DNA of 64,000 nt from Bhargavaea changchunensis (GCF_042665595.1 NZ_JBHTCT010000031.1:1-64000); one strand, 5' to 3'. Shown: positions 16,939-25,375, numbered from the stretch's first letter. Notes: generated from the sequence alone by a model not told the origin. A program made the numbers and translations.

Positions 16939-17916
16939 TCATAGCTGCCGGCCGTTATGGAACAATTCGATTTTGTTGATGAGATCGATGACCGGATGTG
17001 CACCGGCATCAGTGCCGTCAAACAGGCTTTCGATATATGTATGGTACGCGTCGGCAACCTCCTCTGCGGACAGGCCCGGCCACTCGATTGGATAGGCTGT
17101 GAAACGGTAGGTGCGCAGAAGCTGGGCGGCGATCTGTTCTTTTGAAGGGTCCTGTGCGAACTGCTCTTTCAGGATGGCCTCCACCTTACCGGCCTTCTGC
17201 ATATCCTCAGGCCCGGACAACTGTGACGGGACGACAGTTTCCTCCAAACCGAACTTCCTGACTGTCACCGGAGAAGAATATCCGATGCCTGCGAGAAGCA
17301 CAAGCGAATAGGTTTTCAGGAGAGAAGACGCCTCTTCATGTGCCGCCAGCATTGCCAGGAATGCTCCCCATGCGGGCAGCTCATTGTCCGGCACCGACGA
17401 AAGGCGGCTGTGCTGTTCCCCTTCGGGCAGTGACAGGAAATCAGCCAGTTCCGGCGGTTCTTCGGGTGCTTCAGGCGGCTCGTCGTAGCGGTCAGTCAGT
17501 CTCCGGTTGAGTCCCTGGAGATAAAGGAACTTCTCCCGTCTGTCAGGCGGGATGATTCCCTCATCGAGCAGAGCGGAGATGGTGTCTTCCACTTCGTCGT
17601 AATCCCTCAGCTGGATACAGATGGACAGATAGAGCTCCATCGCCTCGATGTAGTTGGCGGGGCCTGCCTGCAAATAGCGGGTGGCTGCCTCTTTAGCTTC
17701 CGCATACTCCCTCAGTTCGTACAAGGAGACGGTCAGCGCACCGAGAAGGCTGGCATTGCCGCTTTCGTAGGAGAGGGCCTGGCGGATAAGCGGAGCTGCG
17801 TCGTCATACCGCTCTTCGGAAACGGCACGCAGCCCGTCACCCATCAGCCGTTCAAAGGTGCCCGGCATGACGATGACGTTGCCATGTTTTCTGAGCTGTC
17901 GCCTCTTCCTGCCCAT
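16939..17916 (-). CDS. ysoA: TPR-repeat protein YsoA
   Basis: A 325-residue protein with two or three tetratricopeptide-like helical repeats in residues 20-130 (for example DDAAPLIRQALSYESGNASLLGALTVSLYELREYAEAKEAA), a proline and glutamate-rich linker near 140-160 and a C-terminal helical domain. Position beside tig identifies it as YsoA, whose biochemical role is unknown. The start ATG at 17916 has GAGGGGG nine bases upstream; an ATG nine bases further up is too close to that site. Confidence 0.8.
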   Translation of the reverse strand: MGRKRRQLRKHGNVIVMPGTFERLMGDGLRAVSEERYDDAAPLIRQALSYESGNASLLGALTVSLYELREYAEAKEAATRYLQAGPANYIEAMELYLSICIQLRDYDEVEDTISALLDEGIIPPDRREKFLYLQGLNRRLTDRYDEPPEAPEEPPELADFLSLPEGEQHSRLSSVPDNELPAWGAFLAMLAAHEEASSLLKTYSLVLLAGIGYSSPVTVRKFGLEETVVPSQLSGPEDMQKAGKVEAILKEQFAQDPSKEQIAAQLLRTYRFTAYPIEWPGLSAEEVADAYHTYIESLFDGTDAGAHPVIDLINKIELFHNGRQL

Positions 17917-18030
17917 GCGTCCCATCCCCCTCTCTTTGTCATCCATAATAGCATAGCCGCAGGAAGCTGTGCATATGCTTTTCCGCCCTATAAAATCTGT
18001 GCCCAAAGGACTCTGCGGCGTTGCGAAAAT

Positions 18031-18059
18031 GAAAAAGCATCGCCCCCGGCGATGCTTTT
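18031..18059 (-). terminator. tRNA-Arg terminator
   Basis: Perfect 11-bp stem (18034-18044 with 18048-18058) and a T-rich tail directly after the tRNA. Confidence 0.85.
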
Positions 18060-18061
18060 GA

Positions 18062-18135
18062 CGTCCCAGGAGGGATTCGAACCCCCGACCGACAGCTTAG
18101 AAGGCTGTTGCTCTATCCTACTGAGCTACTGGGAC
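18062..18135 (-). tRNA. tRNA-Arg (anticodon UCU)
   Basis: Folds as a standard cloverleaf: acceptor GTCCCAG/CTGGGAC, anticodon stem ACAGC/GCTGT with loop CTTCTAA (anticodon UCU, reading AGA and AGG), and a T-arm GGGGG-TTCGAAT-CCCTC. CCA is not encoded. It has its own promoter and terminator, so it is a single-gene unit. Confidence 0.95.
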
Positions 18136-18168
18136 AAGGCAACCATGCGGCTGCGCAAGACAAAGATA

Positions 18169-18197
18169 ATTATAGGTTCCCCGCTGCCGAAAGTCAA
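18169..18197 (-). promoter_or_regulatory. Promoter of tRNA-Arg
   Basis: TTGACT (18197-18192), 17 bases and TATAAT (18174-18169), a near-consensus sigma-A promoter overlapping the ysnB stop codon. Confidence 0.85.
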
Positions 18198-18715
18198 CGG
18201 CGTTTCTGAAATTCCGGAAAGTCTGCAGAATCCGCTTCCGTCCCGTCCGTTTGCAGGAAGCTGACCGACACACCTTCCGCTTTTTCTTCGATCACTACGT
18301 AGGTGGCCGGGCGGCCGGGCGGAGGCCTGTGCGTGCTTCCCGGATTCACAAACAAAATCCCGTCATGCACTTCCGCCCCGTAAAGGTGGGTATGGCCGAA
18401 CAGGACGATGTCCGCTCCGGCTTCCTCGGCCCTGTAGCGCAGCGGCAGCAGACCGGTCTTCACCCGATCCAGGTGGCCATGCGTGACGAGAACCTGAAAA
18501 CTACCGCATTCCAGCATCCGGTTCTCGGGCAGCCCCTCCTGATCGCAGTTGCCTTTTACAGCGATCATCTCTCTAAGAAGCATATCTTCCGCCGAAAGCT
18601 CGCTGTCACCGCAGTGGACAAGGTAATCCGAACCCGATTGCTTGTCCAGAAACTGACGGACCGTCTCTTTGTCACCATGAGAATCGCTCATCACTGCAAT
18701 GCGCCGGGCCGTCAT
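18194..18715 (-). CDS. ysnB: YfcE/MJ0936-family metallophosphoesterase YsnB
   Basis: A 173-residue single-domain calcineurin-like phosphodiesterase. The metal-binding blocks are all present: DSHGD (residues 10-14), HCGDSE (34-39), KGNCD (54-58), THGH (78-81) and FGHTH (105-109). The cellular substrate is not known. Its ATG overlaps the stop of the upstream rdgB by four bases, and the pair matches ysnA-ysnB of B. subtilis. Confidence 0.9.
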   Translation of the reverse strand: MTARRIAVMSDSHGDKETVRQFLDKQSGSDYLVHCGDSELSAEDMLLREMIAVKGNCDQEGLPENRMLECGSFQVLVTHGHLDRVKTGLLPLRYRAEEAGADIVLFGHTHLYGAEVHDGILFVNPGSTHRPPPGRPATYVVIEEKAEGVSVSFLQTDGTEADSADFPEFQKRR

Positions 18716-19317
18716 TGCTTTTCACCAAACAATTCCCCTGCCTGTTCCTCGAGGCTCCGGATCGCTTCTCCTCTATGGGATACGACTGCTTTCTCTTCCG
18801 GCGTCAGCTGTGCCATGGTCCGCTCTTCCATTGGAACATAGAAGACGGGATCATAACCGAAGCCGTTCTCCCCTGCAGGAGTGCGGAGAATCCGCCCTTC
18901 GCATGCTCCCTCGAAAAAGCGGGTTTCCGTACCCGGTGCTGCGACCGCAAGTACACAGACAAAACGCGCAGTGCGTTCCTCATCCGGCACACCGGAAAGT
19001 TCCGCAAGCAGCTTTTCAATATTGCGCTCGTCCGTTGCCCCCTTACCGCTGTAGCGCGCTGAATAGACGCCCGGCTTCCCGCCCAGTGCATCCACTGCAA
19101 GGCCGCTGTCATCAGCAATCACCATTTTTCCAAGCTTTTCTGCAACAGTCTCAGCTTTCAGAGCCGCGTTTTCCCTGAACGTTGTGCCCGTTTCTTCAAT
19201 TTCAAGTTCCGGCGCCACATCGTAGAGAGTGAGGACCTTGATTCCATAGGGTGATAAGAGCGCTTCAAAGTCCTTTGCTTTCCCTCGGTTTTTTGTTGCA
19301 ATAATCACTTCGTTCAT
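18712..19317 (-). CDS. rdgB: XTP/dITP diphosphatase (RdgB/HAM1 family)
   Basis: Nucleotide pool-cleaning enzyme that hydrolyses ITP, dITP and XTP to the monophosphates. The 201 residues open with IATKNRGKAKDFEALL, carry ETGTTFRENAALKAE and the active-site DDSGLAVDALGG, and include the FGYDPVFY and SHRGEA substrate loops. It is the ysnA homologue. The rph gene that precedes it in B. subtilis is not here; a MarR-gene terminator lies upstream instead. Confidence 0.95.
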   Translation of the reverse strand: MNEVIIATKNRGKAKDFEALLSPYGIKVLTLYDVAPELEIEETGTTFRENAALKAETVAEKLGKMVIADDSGLAVDALGGKPGVYSARYSGKGATDERNIEKLLAELSGVPDEERTARFVCVLAVAAPGTETRFFEGACEGRILRTPAGENGFGYDPVFYVPMEERTMAQLTPEEKAVVSHRGEAIRSLEEQAGELFGEKQ

Positions 19318-19381
19318 CCGTATCTGCTCCTTCCGCCCGGCAGTTGCCGTCTCCTCGTATCATAACCGTTTCAGGACAGCG

Positions 19382-19408
19382 AAAAACCCGAAGCGCTTCT
19401 GCTCCGGG
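19382..19408 (-). terminator. Terminator of the MarR-family gene
   Basis: Eight-bp stem (19387-19394 with 19401-19408) followed by five T on the minus strand. Confidence 0.75.
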
Positions 19409-19423
19409 CTTCATCAGCCGCCA

Positions 19424-19918
19424 TCACTCTTTATTCTTCATATCCATTCTTCGCTTCCTGCCTTCCTTCATGCCGCTATGCAGCTTGGACAGCATGCCGG
19501 AAAGCCGGACGACTTCATCCGCCGAAAAATCGGACAGCACGGCCTGAAGGTCCTTCTGCCGTTTCTCGATGACTTCCTGGATAATGCGTTCCCCGTCCTC
19601 CAGCAGATGAATCCGGACGACTCGCCGGTCCTGTTCATCGCGGACCCGCTTCACAAGACGGTTCTTTTCCATTCTGTCTACGAGATCGGTCGTCGTCGAA
19701 AAGGCCAGATACATCTTATTCGACAGGTCTCCGATCGTCATGTCGCCGAGTTCAAGCAGCCATTGCAGTGCCACGAACTGCGGCGGGGTGATTGGATAAT
19801 TATCAAGAATCTCCCGTCCGCTCTGTTTGATCAGCGCAGCGATATGACGCAGCTCCTTTTCGACGAAGGCGATTTCTTCCCCGTTATGCTGCAGGTCCTC
19901 TCCGTTCAAGCCAGCCAT
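19424..19918 (-). CDS. ysmB: MarR-family transcriptional regulator
   Basis: A 164-residue winged-helix regulator. The DNA-binding core runs from about residue 40 to 105 (TPPQFVALQWLLELGDMTIGDLSNKMYLAFSTTTDLVDRMEKNRLVKR, wing RDEQDRRVVRIHL), flanked by dimerisation helices. ATG at 19918 is preferred; the 68 codons of open frame before it run into a non-conserved region. Its place next to gerE matches ysmB of B. subtilis. Ligand and targets are unknown. Confidence 0.85.
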   Translation of the reverse strand: MAGLNGEDLQHNGEEIAFVEKELRHIAALIKQSGREILDNYPITPPQFVALQWLLELGDMTIGDLSNKMYLAFSTTTDLVDRMEKNRLVKRVRDEQDRRVVRIHLLEDGERIIQEVIEKRQKDLQAVLSDFSADEVVRLSGMLSKLHSGMKEGRKRRMDMKNKE

Positions 19919-19988
19919 CAACTCACCACTCCCGAAACCGTTTGAATACTTATATTGTGAACGGTTTCTTGCGGAATGGCAAGTATAT

Positions 19989-20213
19989 TTAGTCAAGCGA
20001 GAGTTCCGATAGCCGGAGAAGCTCGACAATTGCCTGAGCGCGTCCGGATACCCCAAGTTTCTGAATGGTGTTCGAAATATGATTCCGGACGGTCTTTTCG
20101 CTGATTCCCAGCTTGGCTGCAATTTCCTTCGTTGTCTGATCCTTCACCAGCAGCTGGAAAATCTCTCTTTCCCTTCCGGTAAGCAATGAACGATGATGCA
20201 GCTCATCCGCCAC
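19989..20213 (-). CDS. gerE: Spore coat regulator GerE
   Basis: A 74-residue LuxR-type helix-turn-helix protein, exactly the length of B. subtilis GerE, with no receiver domain. The HTH is TTKEIAAKLGISEKTVRNHISNTIQKLGV. GerE is the last mother-cell transcription factor in the sporulation cascade and tunes coat gene expression. It starts with GTG at 20213 after GGGGAGGGG. A sigma-K-like promoter precedes it, and ysmA and ysmB flank it as in B. subtilis. Confidence 0.93.
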   Translation of the reverse strand: MADELHHRSLLTGREREIFQLLVKDQTTKEIAAKLGISEKTVRNHISNTIQKLGVSGRAQAIVELLRLSELSLD

Positions 20214-20242
20214 GTAGCGCCCCTCCCCTCAACTCTTCATCG

Positions 20243-20271
20243 TAGAGTATGAAGGGACGGGTCCGGCGGTG
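20243..20271 (-). promoter_or_regulatory. Sigma-K-like promoter of gerE
   Basis: CATACTCTA (20251-20243) fits the sigma-K -10 pattern CATANNNTA, and CACC (20271-20268), whose AC lies 17 bases upstream, fits the -35. B. subtilis gerE is transcribed by sigma-K. Confidence 0.55.
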
Positions 20272-20300
20272 ACGGCATTTGCCCGGCATTTAAAGGTTTA

Positions 20301-20759
20301 TCACGATAAAGCCGAGGCGGCACCGATTGCATCCAGTGCTTTGTCCGACCACGGAAGCGGTTTGCCGGTTTTCCTGCTCACCTGGACAATCGTTCCCCGT
20401 CCGGTAAATGCCGGCTCCCCGTCCCGGTCGGTCGCTAGATAGTGGATATCCAGCGAAGTGCTGCCGACTCTGGCGGTTTTTACATGGATGTCCAGCTGTT
20501 CATCAAAGAATACCTGCTTCAGATAATCACACTGAAGGTCGGCAACAACCGTAATGGCCCCTTCATCCTCATCCAGCCAATTCTCCATAAGGCCGAGGTG
20601 TTTCAGGTACTCGATCCTTGCGTATTCAAAATAAGTGAAATTGACCGTATTGTTCAGATGACCGAACATATCCGTCTCGGAGAATCGGACAGTGACTGGT
20701 ACCGAAAAGCTGAACCCCTTTTTCCATTCCTTAAAATCCCCGATGTATGATGCCCTCAT
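20301..20759 (-). CDS. ysmA: 4HBT-type acyl-CoA thioesterase YsmA
   Basis: A 152-residue hot-dog-fold protein of the 4-hydroxybenzoyl-CoA thioesterase family. The FSETDMFGHLNNTVNFTYFEYARIEYL segment holds the expected catalytic Asp (in ETDMFGHLNN) and the substrate helix. It probably hydrolyses acyl-CoA or a related thioester; the physiological substrate is unknown. ATG at 20759 has GGGAGG seven bases upstream. The promoter carries a near-perfect FadR operator, which points to a role in fatty acid metabolism. Confidence 0.85.
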   Translation of the reverse strand: MRASYIGDFKEWKKGFSFSVPVTVRFSETDMFGHLNNTVNFTYFEYARIEYLKHLGLMENWLDEDEGAITVVADLQCDYLKQVFFDEQLDIHVKTARVGSTSLDIHYLATDRDGEPAFTGRGTIVQVSRKTGKPLPWSDKALDAIGAASALS

Positions 20760-20783
20760 GACCATTCCTCCCGCCAACTAAAA

Positions 20784-20801
20784 TGAATGACTATTCATTC
20801 T
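20784..20801 (-). promoter_or_regulatory. FadR operator at ysmA
   Basis: TGAATGACTATTCATTCT matches the FadR (YsiA) operator TGAATGANTANTCATTCA at all fixed positions but the last, and is the same core as the operator in front of fadR in this window (30988-31005). It lies between the -10 and the start codon. Confidence 0.8.
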
Positions 20802-20804
20802 TAT

Positions 20805-20833
20805 ATATTATCAGATGAGACAAATGTTGAGAA
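20805..20833 (-). promoter_or_regulatory. Promoter of ysmA
   Basis: TTCTCA (20833-20828), 17 bases and TAATAT (20810-20805). The arrangement of promoter then FadR box copies that of fadR. Confidence 0.6.
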
Positions 20834-20913
20834 GGTGCACGGGCATGTTCCTACTATATAAAACTGCCTGCTCAGGTGACACGGCCGTTCAGGGGCTGAT
20901 CTCTCTCTTCAAT

Positions 20914-20956
20914 TAAAAAAATCCCCAGCGGACCGGACATACCGGTTCGCTGGGGA
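20914..20956 (-). terminator. sdhB terminator
   Basis: A 15-bp stem (20922-20936 with 20942-20956) followed by seven T on the minus strand ends the sdhCAB operon. Confidence 0.9.
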
Positions 20957-20965
20957 CGGCGCAAA

Positions 20966-21766
20966 TCAGTCGACCATGTGGTCGGAACCGAAGAAGCGCT
21001 TGAAGGAGTATACGGATGCTGCGCGGTTCATTGCAGCGATCGATGTCGTAAGCGGAATGCCTTTCGGGCAGGCGACTACGCAGTTCTGTGAGTTACCGCA
21101 TTCTGCGAGTCCGCCGTCCTGCATCAGGGCATCCAGACGTTCGTCACGGTTCATCGCGCCAGTCGGATGAGCGTTGAACAGACGGACCTGGGAAATCAGC
21201 GCAGGGCCGATGAAGTTCGTCTTGTCGTTGACGTTCGGGCAAGCTTCAAGGCATACGCCGCAAGTCATGCACTTGGAAAGTTCATAAGCCCACTGGCGCT
21301 TGCGCTCAGGCATACGCGGGCCTTCGCCGAGGTCATACGTACCGTCGATCGGCACCCATGCCTTGACCTTCTTGAGCGAGTCGAACATGACTTCACGATC
21401 GACGACCAGGTCGCGGACGACCGGGAACGTGCGCATCGGCTCAAGTGTGATCGGCTGGGTCAGCTGGTCGACAAGCGCCGTACAAGACTGGCGCGGGCGG
21501 CCGTTGATGACCATCGAGCAGGCACCGCAGACTTCCTCGAGACAGTTCATTTCCCACTGGATCGGAGAAGTTTTCTTGCCTTCGGAGTTCACCGGGTTCC
21601 GGCGGATTTCCATGAGCGCCGAAATGACGTTCATGTTCTGGCGGTACGGGACATTAAACGTTTCCCAGTAAGGGCTCGATTCCGGGCTATCCTGACGCTG
21701 GATCTTAAACTGGACGGTCTTTGCGGCCGTCGCCTCATTCCGTTCCTTTACAGCATTTTCAGCCAT
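20966..21766 (-). CDS. sdhB: Succinate dehydrogenase iron-sulfur subunit
   Basis: Electron-transfer subunit of complex II. The 266-residue protein carries all three cluster motifs: [2Fe-2S] CLEEVCGACSMV with the distal Cys of RPRQSC, [4Fe-4S] CMTCGVCLEACP and [3Fe-4S] CGNSQNCVVACPKG. The N-terminal 18 residues are charged and variable. It is the last gene of sdhCAB, 25 bases after sdhA, and a strong terminator follows. Confidence 0.97.
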   Translation of the reverse strand: MAENAVKERNEATAAKTVQFKIQRQDSPESSPYWETFNVPYRQNMNVISALMEIRRNPVNSEGKKTSPIQWEMNCLEEVCGACSMVINGRPRQSCTALVDQLTQPITLEPMRTFPVVRDLVVDREVMFDSLKKVKAWVPIDGTYDLGEGPRMPERKRQWAYELSKCMTCGVCLEACPNVNDKTNFIGPALISQVRLFNAHPTGAMNRDERLDALMQDGGLAECGNSQNCVVACPKGIPLTTSIAAMNRAASVYSFKRFFGSDHMVD

Positions 21767-21791
21767 TTTTATGCGTCTCCTTTCTCAGAGA

Positions 21792-23543
21792 TCAATGCTT
21801 GGATGTATAGTCGCGCTTACGCGGCTTGATCAGGGAAACATCGACATCGGCATACTCGAACTTCGGTGCGTTGGCGGCACCGTTGAACGAAGCCATTGTC
21901 GTCTTCAGGAACTCTTCGTCGTTCCGCTCAGGGAAGTCCGGCTTAAAGTGCGCACCGCGGCTTTCGTCACGGTTAAGAGCTCCGATTGTGATGACCCGTG
22001 CCAGGTATAGCATGTTCTTGAGCTGGCGGGTAAATGCCGCACCCTGGTTGGACCAGCGGGACGTGTCGTTGACGTTGATGTTCTCGTAGCGCTCGAGAAG
22101 TTCTTGGATCTTGTAGTCCGTCTCCTGGAGCTTGTCGTTGAAGCGCACGACCGTAACGTTGTCCGTCATGATCTCGCCGAGTTCCTTGTGAAGGACGTAA
22201 GCATTTTCCGTGCCATCCATCTTCATGATGTTGTCCCACTTCTGCTCTTCGGACTTGACGACACCGTCAAACAGCGTGGACGACAGGTCCTCGGCGTGCT
22301 TGTCGAGGCCTTCCATGTACTTGACTGCGTTAGGGCCGGCAACCATGCCGCCGTAAATTGCGGACAGGAGGGAGTTTGCACCGAGGCGGTTTGCGCCGTG
22401 CATGGAGTAATCTGCCTCACCTGCAGCAAACAGTCCGGGAATGTTCGTCATCTGGTCGTAGTCTACCCAGAGGCCGCCCATCGAGTAATGGACTGCCGGG
22501 AAGATCTTCATCGGTACTTTGCGAGGATCGTCGCCCGTGAATTTCTCATAGATTTCGATGATTCCGCCGAGCTTGACATCCAGCTCATGCGCATCTTTAT
22601 GAGAGAGGTCAAGGTAAACCATGTTCTCGCCATTGATACCGAGTTTCTGGTTGACGCAGACGTCGAAGATTTCACGTGTCGCGATGTCACGCGGCACGAG
22701 GTTTCCGTATGCCGGGTACTTTTCTTCGAGGAAGTACCAAGGCTTGCCGTCCTTGTAAGTCCAGACACGGCCGCCTTCACCGCGGGCGGACTCGGACATG
22801 AGACGGAGTTTGTCGTCTCCTGGGATTGCTGTCGGGTGAATCTGGATGAACTCGCCGTTCGCGTAAGTTGCGCCCTGCTGATAAGCGATTGCCGCAGCGG
22901 AACCAGTGTTGATGACGGAGTTTGTCGACTTGCCGAAGATGATTCCAGGTCCGCCGGTCGCCATGATGACGGCATCCGAGCGGAATGTCTGGATTTCCAT
23001 TATTTTCAGGTTCTGAGCGGAGATTCCGCGGCAGACGCCTTCGTCGTCGAGAACGACTCCGAGAAACTCCCAGTTTTCATACTTCTTGACGAGGCCTTCC
23101 ACTTCAAAGCGTCGGACCTGCTCGTCCAGCGCGTAAAGAAGCTGCTGGCCGGTCGTTGCTCCGGCAAATGCCGTACGGTGGTGGAGCGTTCCGCCGAAAC
23201 GGCGGAAGTCAAGCAAACCTTCAGGGGTCCGGTTGAACATGACGCCCATCCGGTCCATCAGGTGGATGATTCCCGGTGCCGCTTCAGCCATCGCCTTGAC
23301 AGGTGGCTGGTTCGCCAGGAAGTCACCGCCGTACACAGTGTCATCAAAGTGGATCATTGGGGAATCGCCTTCCCCTTTCGTGTTGACCGCACCATTGATG
23401 CCGCCCTGTGCACAGACGGAGTGGGAACGTTTTACAGGGACCAGGGAAAATAATTCGACGGGCGTGCCTGCTTCGGCAGCCTTAATCGTCGCCATCAGGC
23501 CGGCGAGGCCGCCGCCGACGACGATCAACTTGCTTTTCGCCAT
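21792..23543 (-). CDS. sdhA: Succinate dehydrogenase flavoprotein subunit
   Basis: Oxidises succinate to fumarate with covalently bound FAD. From ATG at 23543 it is 583 residues. The N-terminal dinucleotide-binding fold VVGGGLAGLMA, the FAD-attachment histidine in RSHSVCAQGGINGA and the substrate-site HPTAIPGDDKL and RGEGGRVW segments are all visible. An upstream in-frame GTG sits on the ribosome-binding site itself and was not used. Middle gene of the sdhCAB operon. Confidence 0.97.
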   Translation of the reverse strand: MAKSKLIVVGGGLAGLMATIKAAEAGTPVELFSLVPVKRSHSVCAQGGINGAVNTKGEGDSPMIHFDDTVYGGDFLANQPPVKAMAEAAPGIIHLMDRMGVMFNRTPEGLLDFRRFGGTLHHRTAFAGATTGQQLLYALDEQVRRFEVEGLVKKYENWEFLGVVLDDEGVCRGISAQNLKIMEIQTFRSDAVIMATGGPGIIFGKSTNSVINTGSAAAIAYQQGATYANGEFIQIHPTAIPGDDKLRLMSESARGEGGRVWTYKDGKPWYFLEEKYPAYGNLVPRDIATREIFDVCVNQKLGINGENMVYLDLSHKDAHELDVKLGGIIEIYEKFTGDDPRKVPMKIFPAVHYSMGGLWVDYDQMTNIPGLFAAGEADYSMHGANRLGANSLLSAIYGGMVAGPNAVKYMEGLDKHAEDLSSTLFDGVVKSEEQKWDNIMKMDGTENAYVLHKELGEIMTDNVTVVRFNDKLQETDYKIQELLERYENINVNDTSRWSNQGAAFTRQLKNMLYLARVITIGALNRDESRGAHFKPDFPERNDEEFLKTTMASFNGAANAPKFEYADVDVSLIKPRKRDYTSKH

Positions 23544-23596
23544 TCTATCTTTCACTCCTCAGTTAGATCAAAGTAGGTGACACGGGATGCCAGTCA

Positions 23597-24202
23597 TCAC
23601 ACGAATGCGAAGATGGCACGGATGCCGATCACGGACAGGACGAGGAACAGACCCATCATGACAAACGTAGAGATGCGCTGCGAACGCGGAGACTGCGTGA
23701 TGCCCCATGTGACGAGGAACGACCAGAAGCCGTTCGCCAAGTGGAACGTCGCGGAGACGATGCCGACCACGTAGAACGCGAGCATAAGAGGATTGGCGAC
23801 GATGTCTGCCATCATGTCGAAGTCGACTTCTGCACCGAATGCCTTCTGGACACGCGTCTGCCAGATGTGCCAAGCGATGAAGATTACAAGGAATACACCT
23901 GTAATCCGCTGCAGGAAGAACATCCAGTTGCGATATGTACCGTAGCGGCTCGTGTTCGGCTTGGCGGTAAACGCGATATAAAGGCCGAAAAACGCGTGGA
24001 ACATGAGCGGGATGTAGATGACGATCCACTCAAGCCAGAGAACGAAAGGCAGGTTGCCCATGAAGTCCGACGCCCTGTTGAATGCCTCAACCCCCTGTGT
24101 TGCAAAGTGGTTGATGATAAGGTGCTGCGTTAGGAACAGGCCGATCGGGAGAATCCCAAGCAGCGAATGCAGCCGGCGCAAGCCAAAATCAGAATCTCTC
24201 AT
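23597..24202 (-). CDS. sdhC: Succinate dehydrogenase cytochrome b558 subunit
   Basis: Membrane anchor that binds haem b and passes electrons to menaquinone. The 201-residue protein has five hydrophobic helices and conserved histidines for haem (RRLHSLLG, FLTQHLI, FHAFFG, AWHIW). A C-type single-anchor complex II as in Bacillus is implied, since no sdhD follows. Start ATG at 24202; the longer open frame has 31 unlikely residues. It is the first gene of the operon behind a good promoter. Confidence 0.95.
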   Translation of the reverse strand: MRDSDFGLRRLHSLLGILPIGLFLTQHLIINHFATQGVEAFNRASDFMGNLPFVLWLEWIVIYIPLMFHAFFGLYIAFTAKPNTSRYGTYRNWMFFLQRITGVFLVIFIAWHIWQTRVQKAFGAEVDFDMMADIVANPLMLAFYVVGIVSATFHLANGFWSFLVTWGITQSPRSQRISTFVMMGLFLVLSVIGIRAIFAFV

Positions 24203-24319
24203 GAAATCTTTTACCCCCCTTAGTACTGATAAACAGGCAGACAAGGATGCCCCCGCCTGCCGGCGGAAGCGTACATTGACTGCATATTTAATCATGTTTA
24301 CAATATTTAAGACATGACC

Positions 24320-24348
24320 ATTGTACTCCTCAAGTAGAGGGAAATCAA
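24320..24348 (-). promoter_or_regulatory. Promoter of sdhCAB
   Basis: TTGATT (24348-24343), 17 bases and TACAAT (24325-24320), leaving a leader of about 110 bases before sdhC. Confidence 0.75.
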
Positions 24349-24445
24349 GGTGACGGTCACATTTTCGACAAAAGCCGCGTATGCGGTTCCCGGGCAGCTA
24401 AAAAAGCTTCCGGTCAAGTTTTTCCAATGGAAGAGGCGAGCATAA

Positions 24446-24862
24446 ATGGAGTTGAAACCGGAAAATGCCGGAAAGGAAAACGAAAAACCGACAGAGTTCG
24501 GCTATACTCTTTTCCGCGATTATATTCTTCCATCAGTCCTTGGCAGACATGAGGATGAAATCCTGTACTGGGCCGGCAAGGAACTGGCATCCGAATTTCC
24601 CCTCTTTGATATGGATGAAGCTGCCGGTTTTTTCAATGAAGCGGGCTGGGGAATCCTCAGCATTGAATCGACCGGCAAAAGGGAGATCACTTATGAACTT
24701 AAACCCAATCCGGAACTGGTCAGGAAAGGCCGGCGCTGCTTTTCCGTCGAAGCCGGTTTTCTGGCGGGTCAGTATCAGAAAATCCACGACCGGATCACTG
24801 AGTGCCGGCCGGAGGCGGACCGGCGGCAAGGCATTGTCAAACTGACGTTGGCTTGGGAATAA
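24446..24862 (+). CDS. yslB: YslB, DUF2507 family protein
   Basis: A 138-residue soluble protein divergent from sdhC, in the same position as B. subtilis yslB. The DUF2507 fold is related to V4R/haem-NO-binding domains; GFFNEAGWGILSIES and FSVEAGFLAGQYQ are the recognisable blocks. Function is unknown. AAGAGG precedes the ATG. It ends before a long inverted repeat that it shares with the convergent DUF1992 gene. Confidence 0.85.
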   Translation: MELKPENAGKENEKPTEFGYTLFRDYILPSVLGRHEDEILYWAGKELASEFPLFDMDEAAGFFNEAGWGILSIESTGKREITYELKPNPELVRKGRRCFSVEAGFLAGQYQKIHDRITECRPEADRRQGIVKLTLAWE

Positions 24863-24900
24863 GCACCCCGTTACTGTCCCATAAGTTCGGGGAGAAAATT

Positions 24901-24954
24901 GCAAACGGCACGGACTCTGGTCGCTTAACGCGGGCCGGTGTCCGTGCCGTTTGC
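24901..24954. terminator. Long inverted repeat between convergent genes
   Basis: Perfect 15-bp arms (24901-24915 with 24940-24954) around a 24-base loop, between yslB and the DUF1992 gene. There is no clear T-run on either side, so a bidirectional terminator is likely but not certain. Confidence 0.6.
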
Positions 24955-25003
24955 TATTCCATTTGCCGAGTCCGGTTGCTCCGACAGCCCCACTTGGCTA
25001 AGG

Positions 25004-25375
25004 TCAGTCCCATTTCAGGCGGTCATTGACCTGCCGGCTGTATTGCCTGAACGCGGAACTGTTGGTGCGCACTCCCTTTTTTGAAAGCAGGCTATTCATC
25101 TTCCTCATCTGCTGGTTGTAGGCCTGCTCCAGCTCAGACTTATCCTCCTCGGGGGCACTCTTCAGCCTGCCGCCCAGTTCGGTCATTTCTCTCTGCACGA
25201 ACATGGCTTCTTCATCGTAACCGCTGTTTTTCAGGATTCTGACCGCCATACGGATGTCGGCCGGCACATGTTCAAGTTCGTCCTTCGGCAACGGCTTGCC
25301 GGCGCCGGGAAGGTTATTGAACTTCCCTTCCTCCCGCGCCTTGAGGATGGCATCCTCGACGATTCTCCAGTTCAT
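25004..25375 (-). CDS. DUF1992 (DnaJ-homologue-type) family protein
   Basis: A 123-residue protein whose N-terminal two-thirds matches the DUF1992 family: KAREEGKFNNLPGAGKPLPKDE and RILKNSGY. The family is named after DNAJC28 relatives but carries no J domain; its role is unknown. AAGGAGG precedes the ATG and the gene starts 12 bases after the uvrC stop, so the two are probably cotranscribed. Confidence 0.85.
   Translation of the reverse strand: MNWRIVEDAILKAREEGKFNNLPGAGKPLPKDELEHVPADIRMAVRILKNSGYDEEAMFVQREMTELGGRLKSAPEEDKSELEQAYNQQMRKMNSLLSKKGVRTNSSAFRQYSRQVNDRLKWD

Noticed and set aside
22104..23453. Plus-strand open frame of 449 codons opposite sdhA
   Set aside because: Antisense shadow of sdhA.
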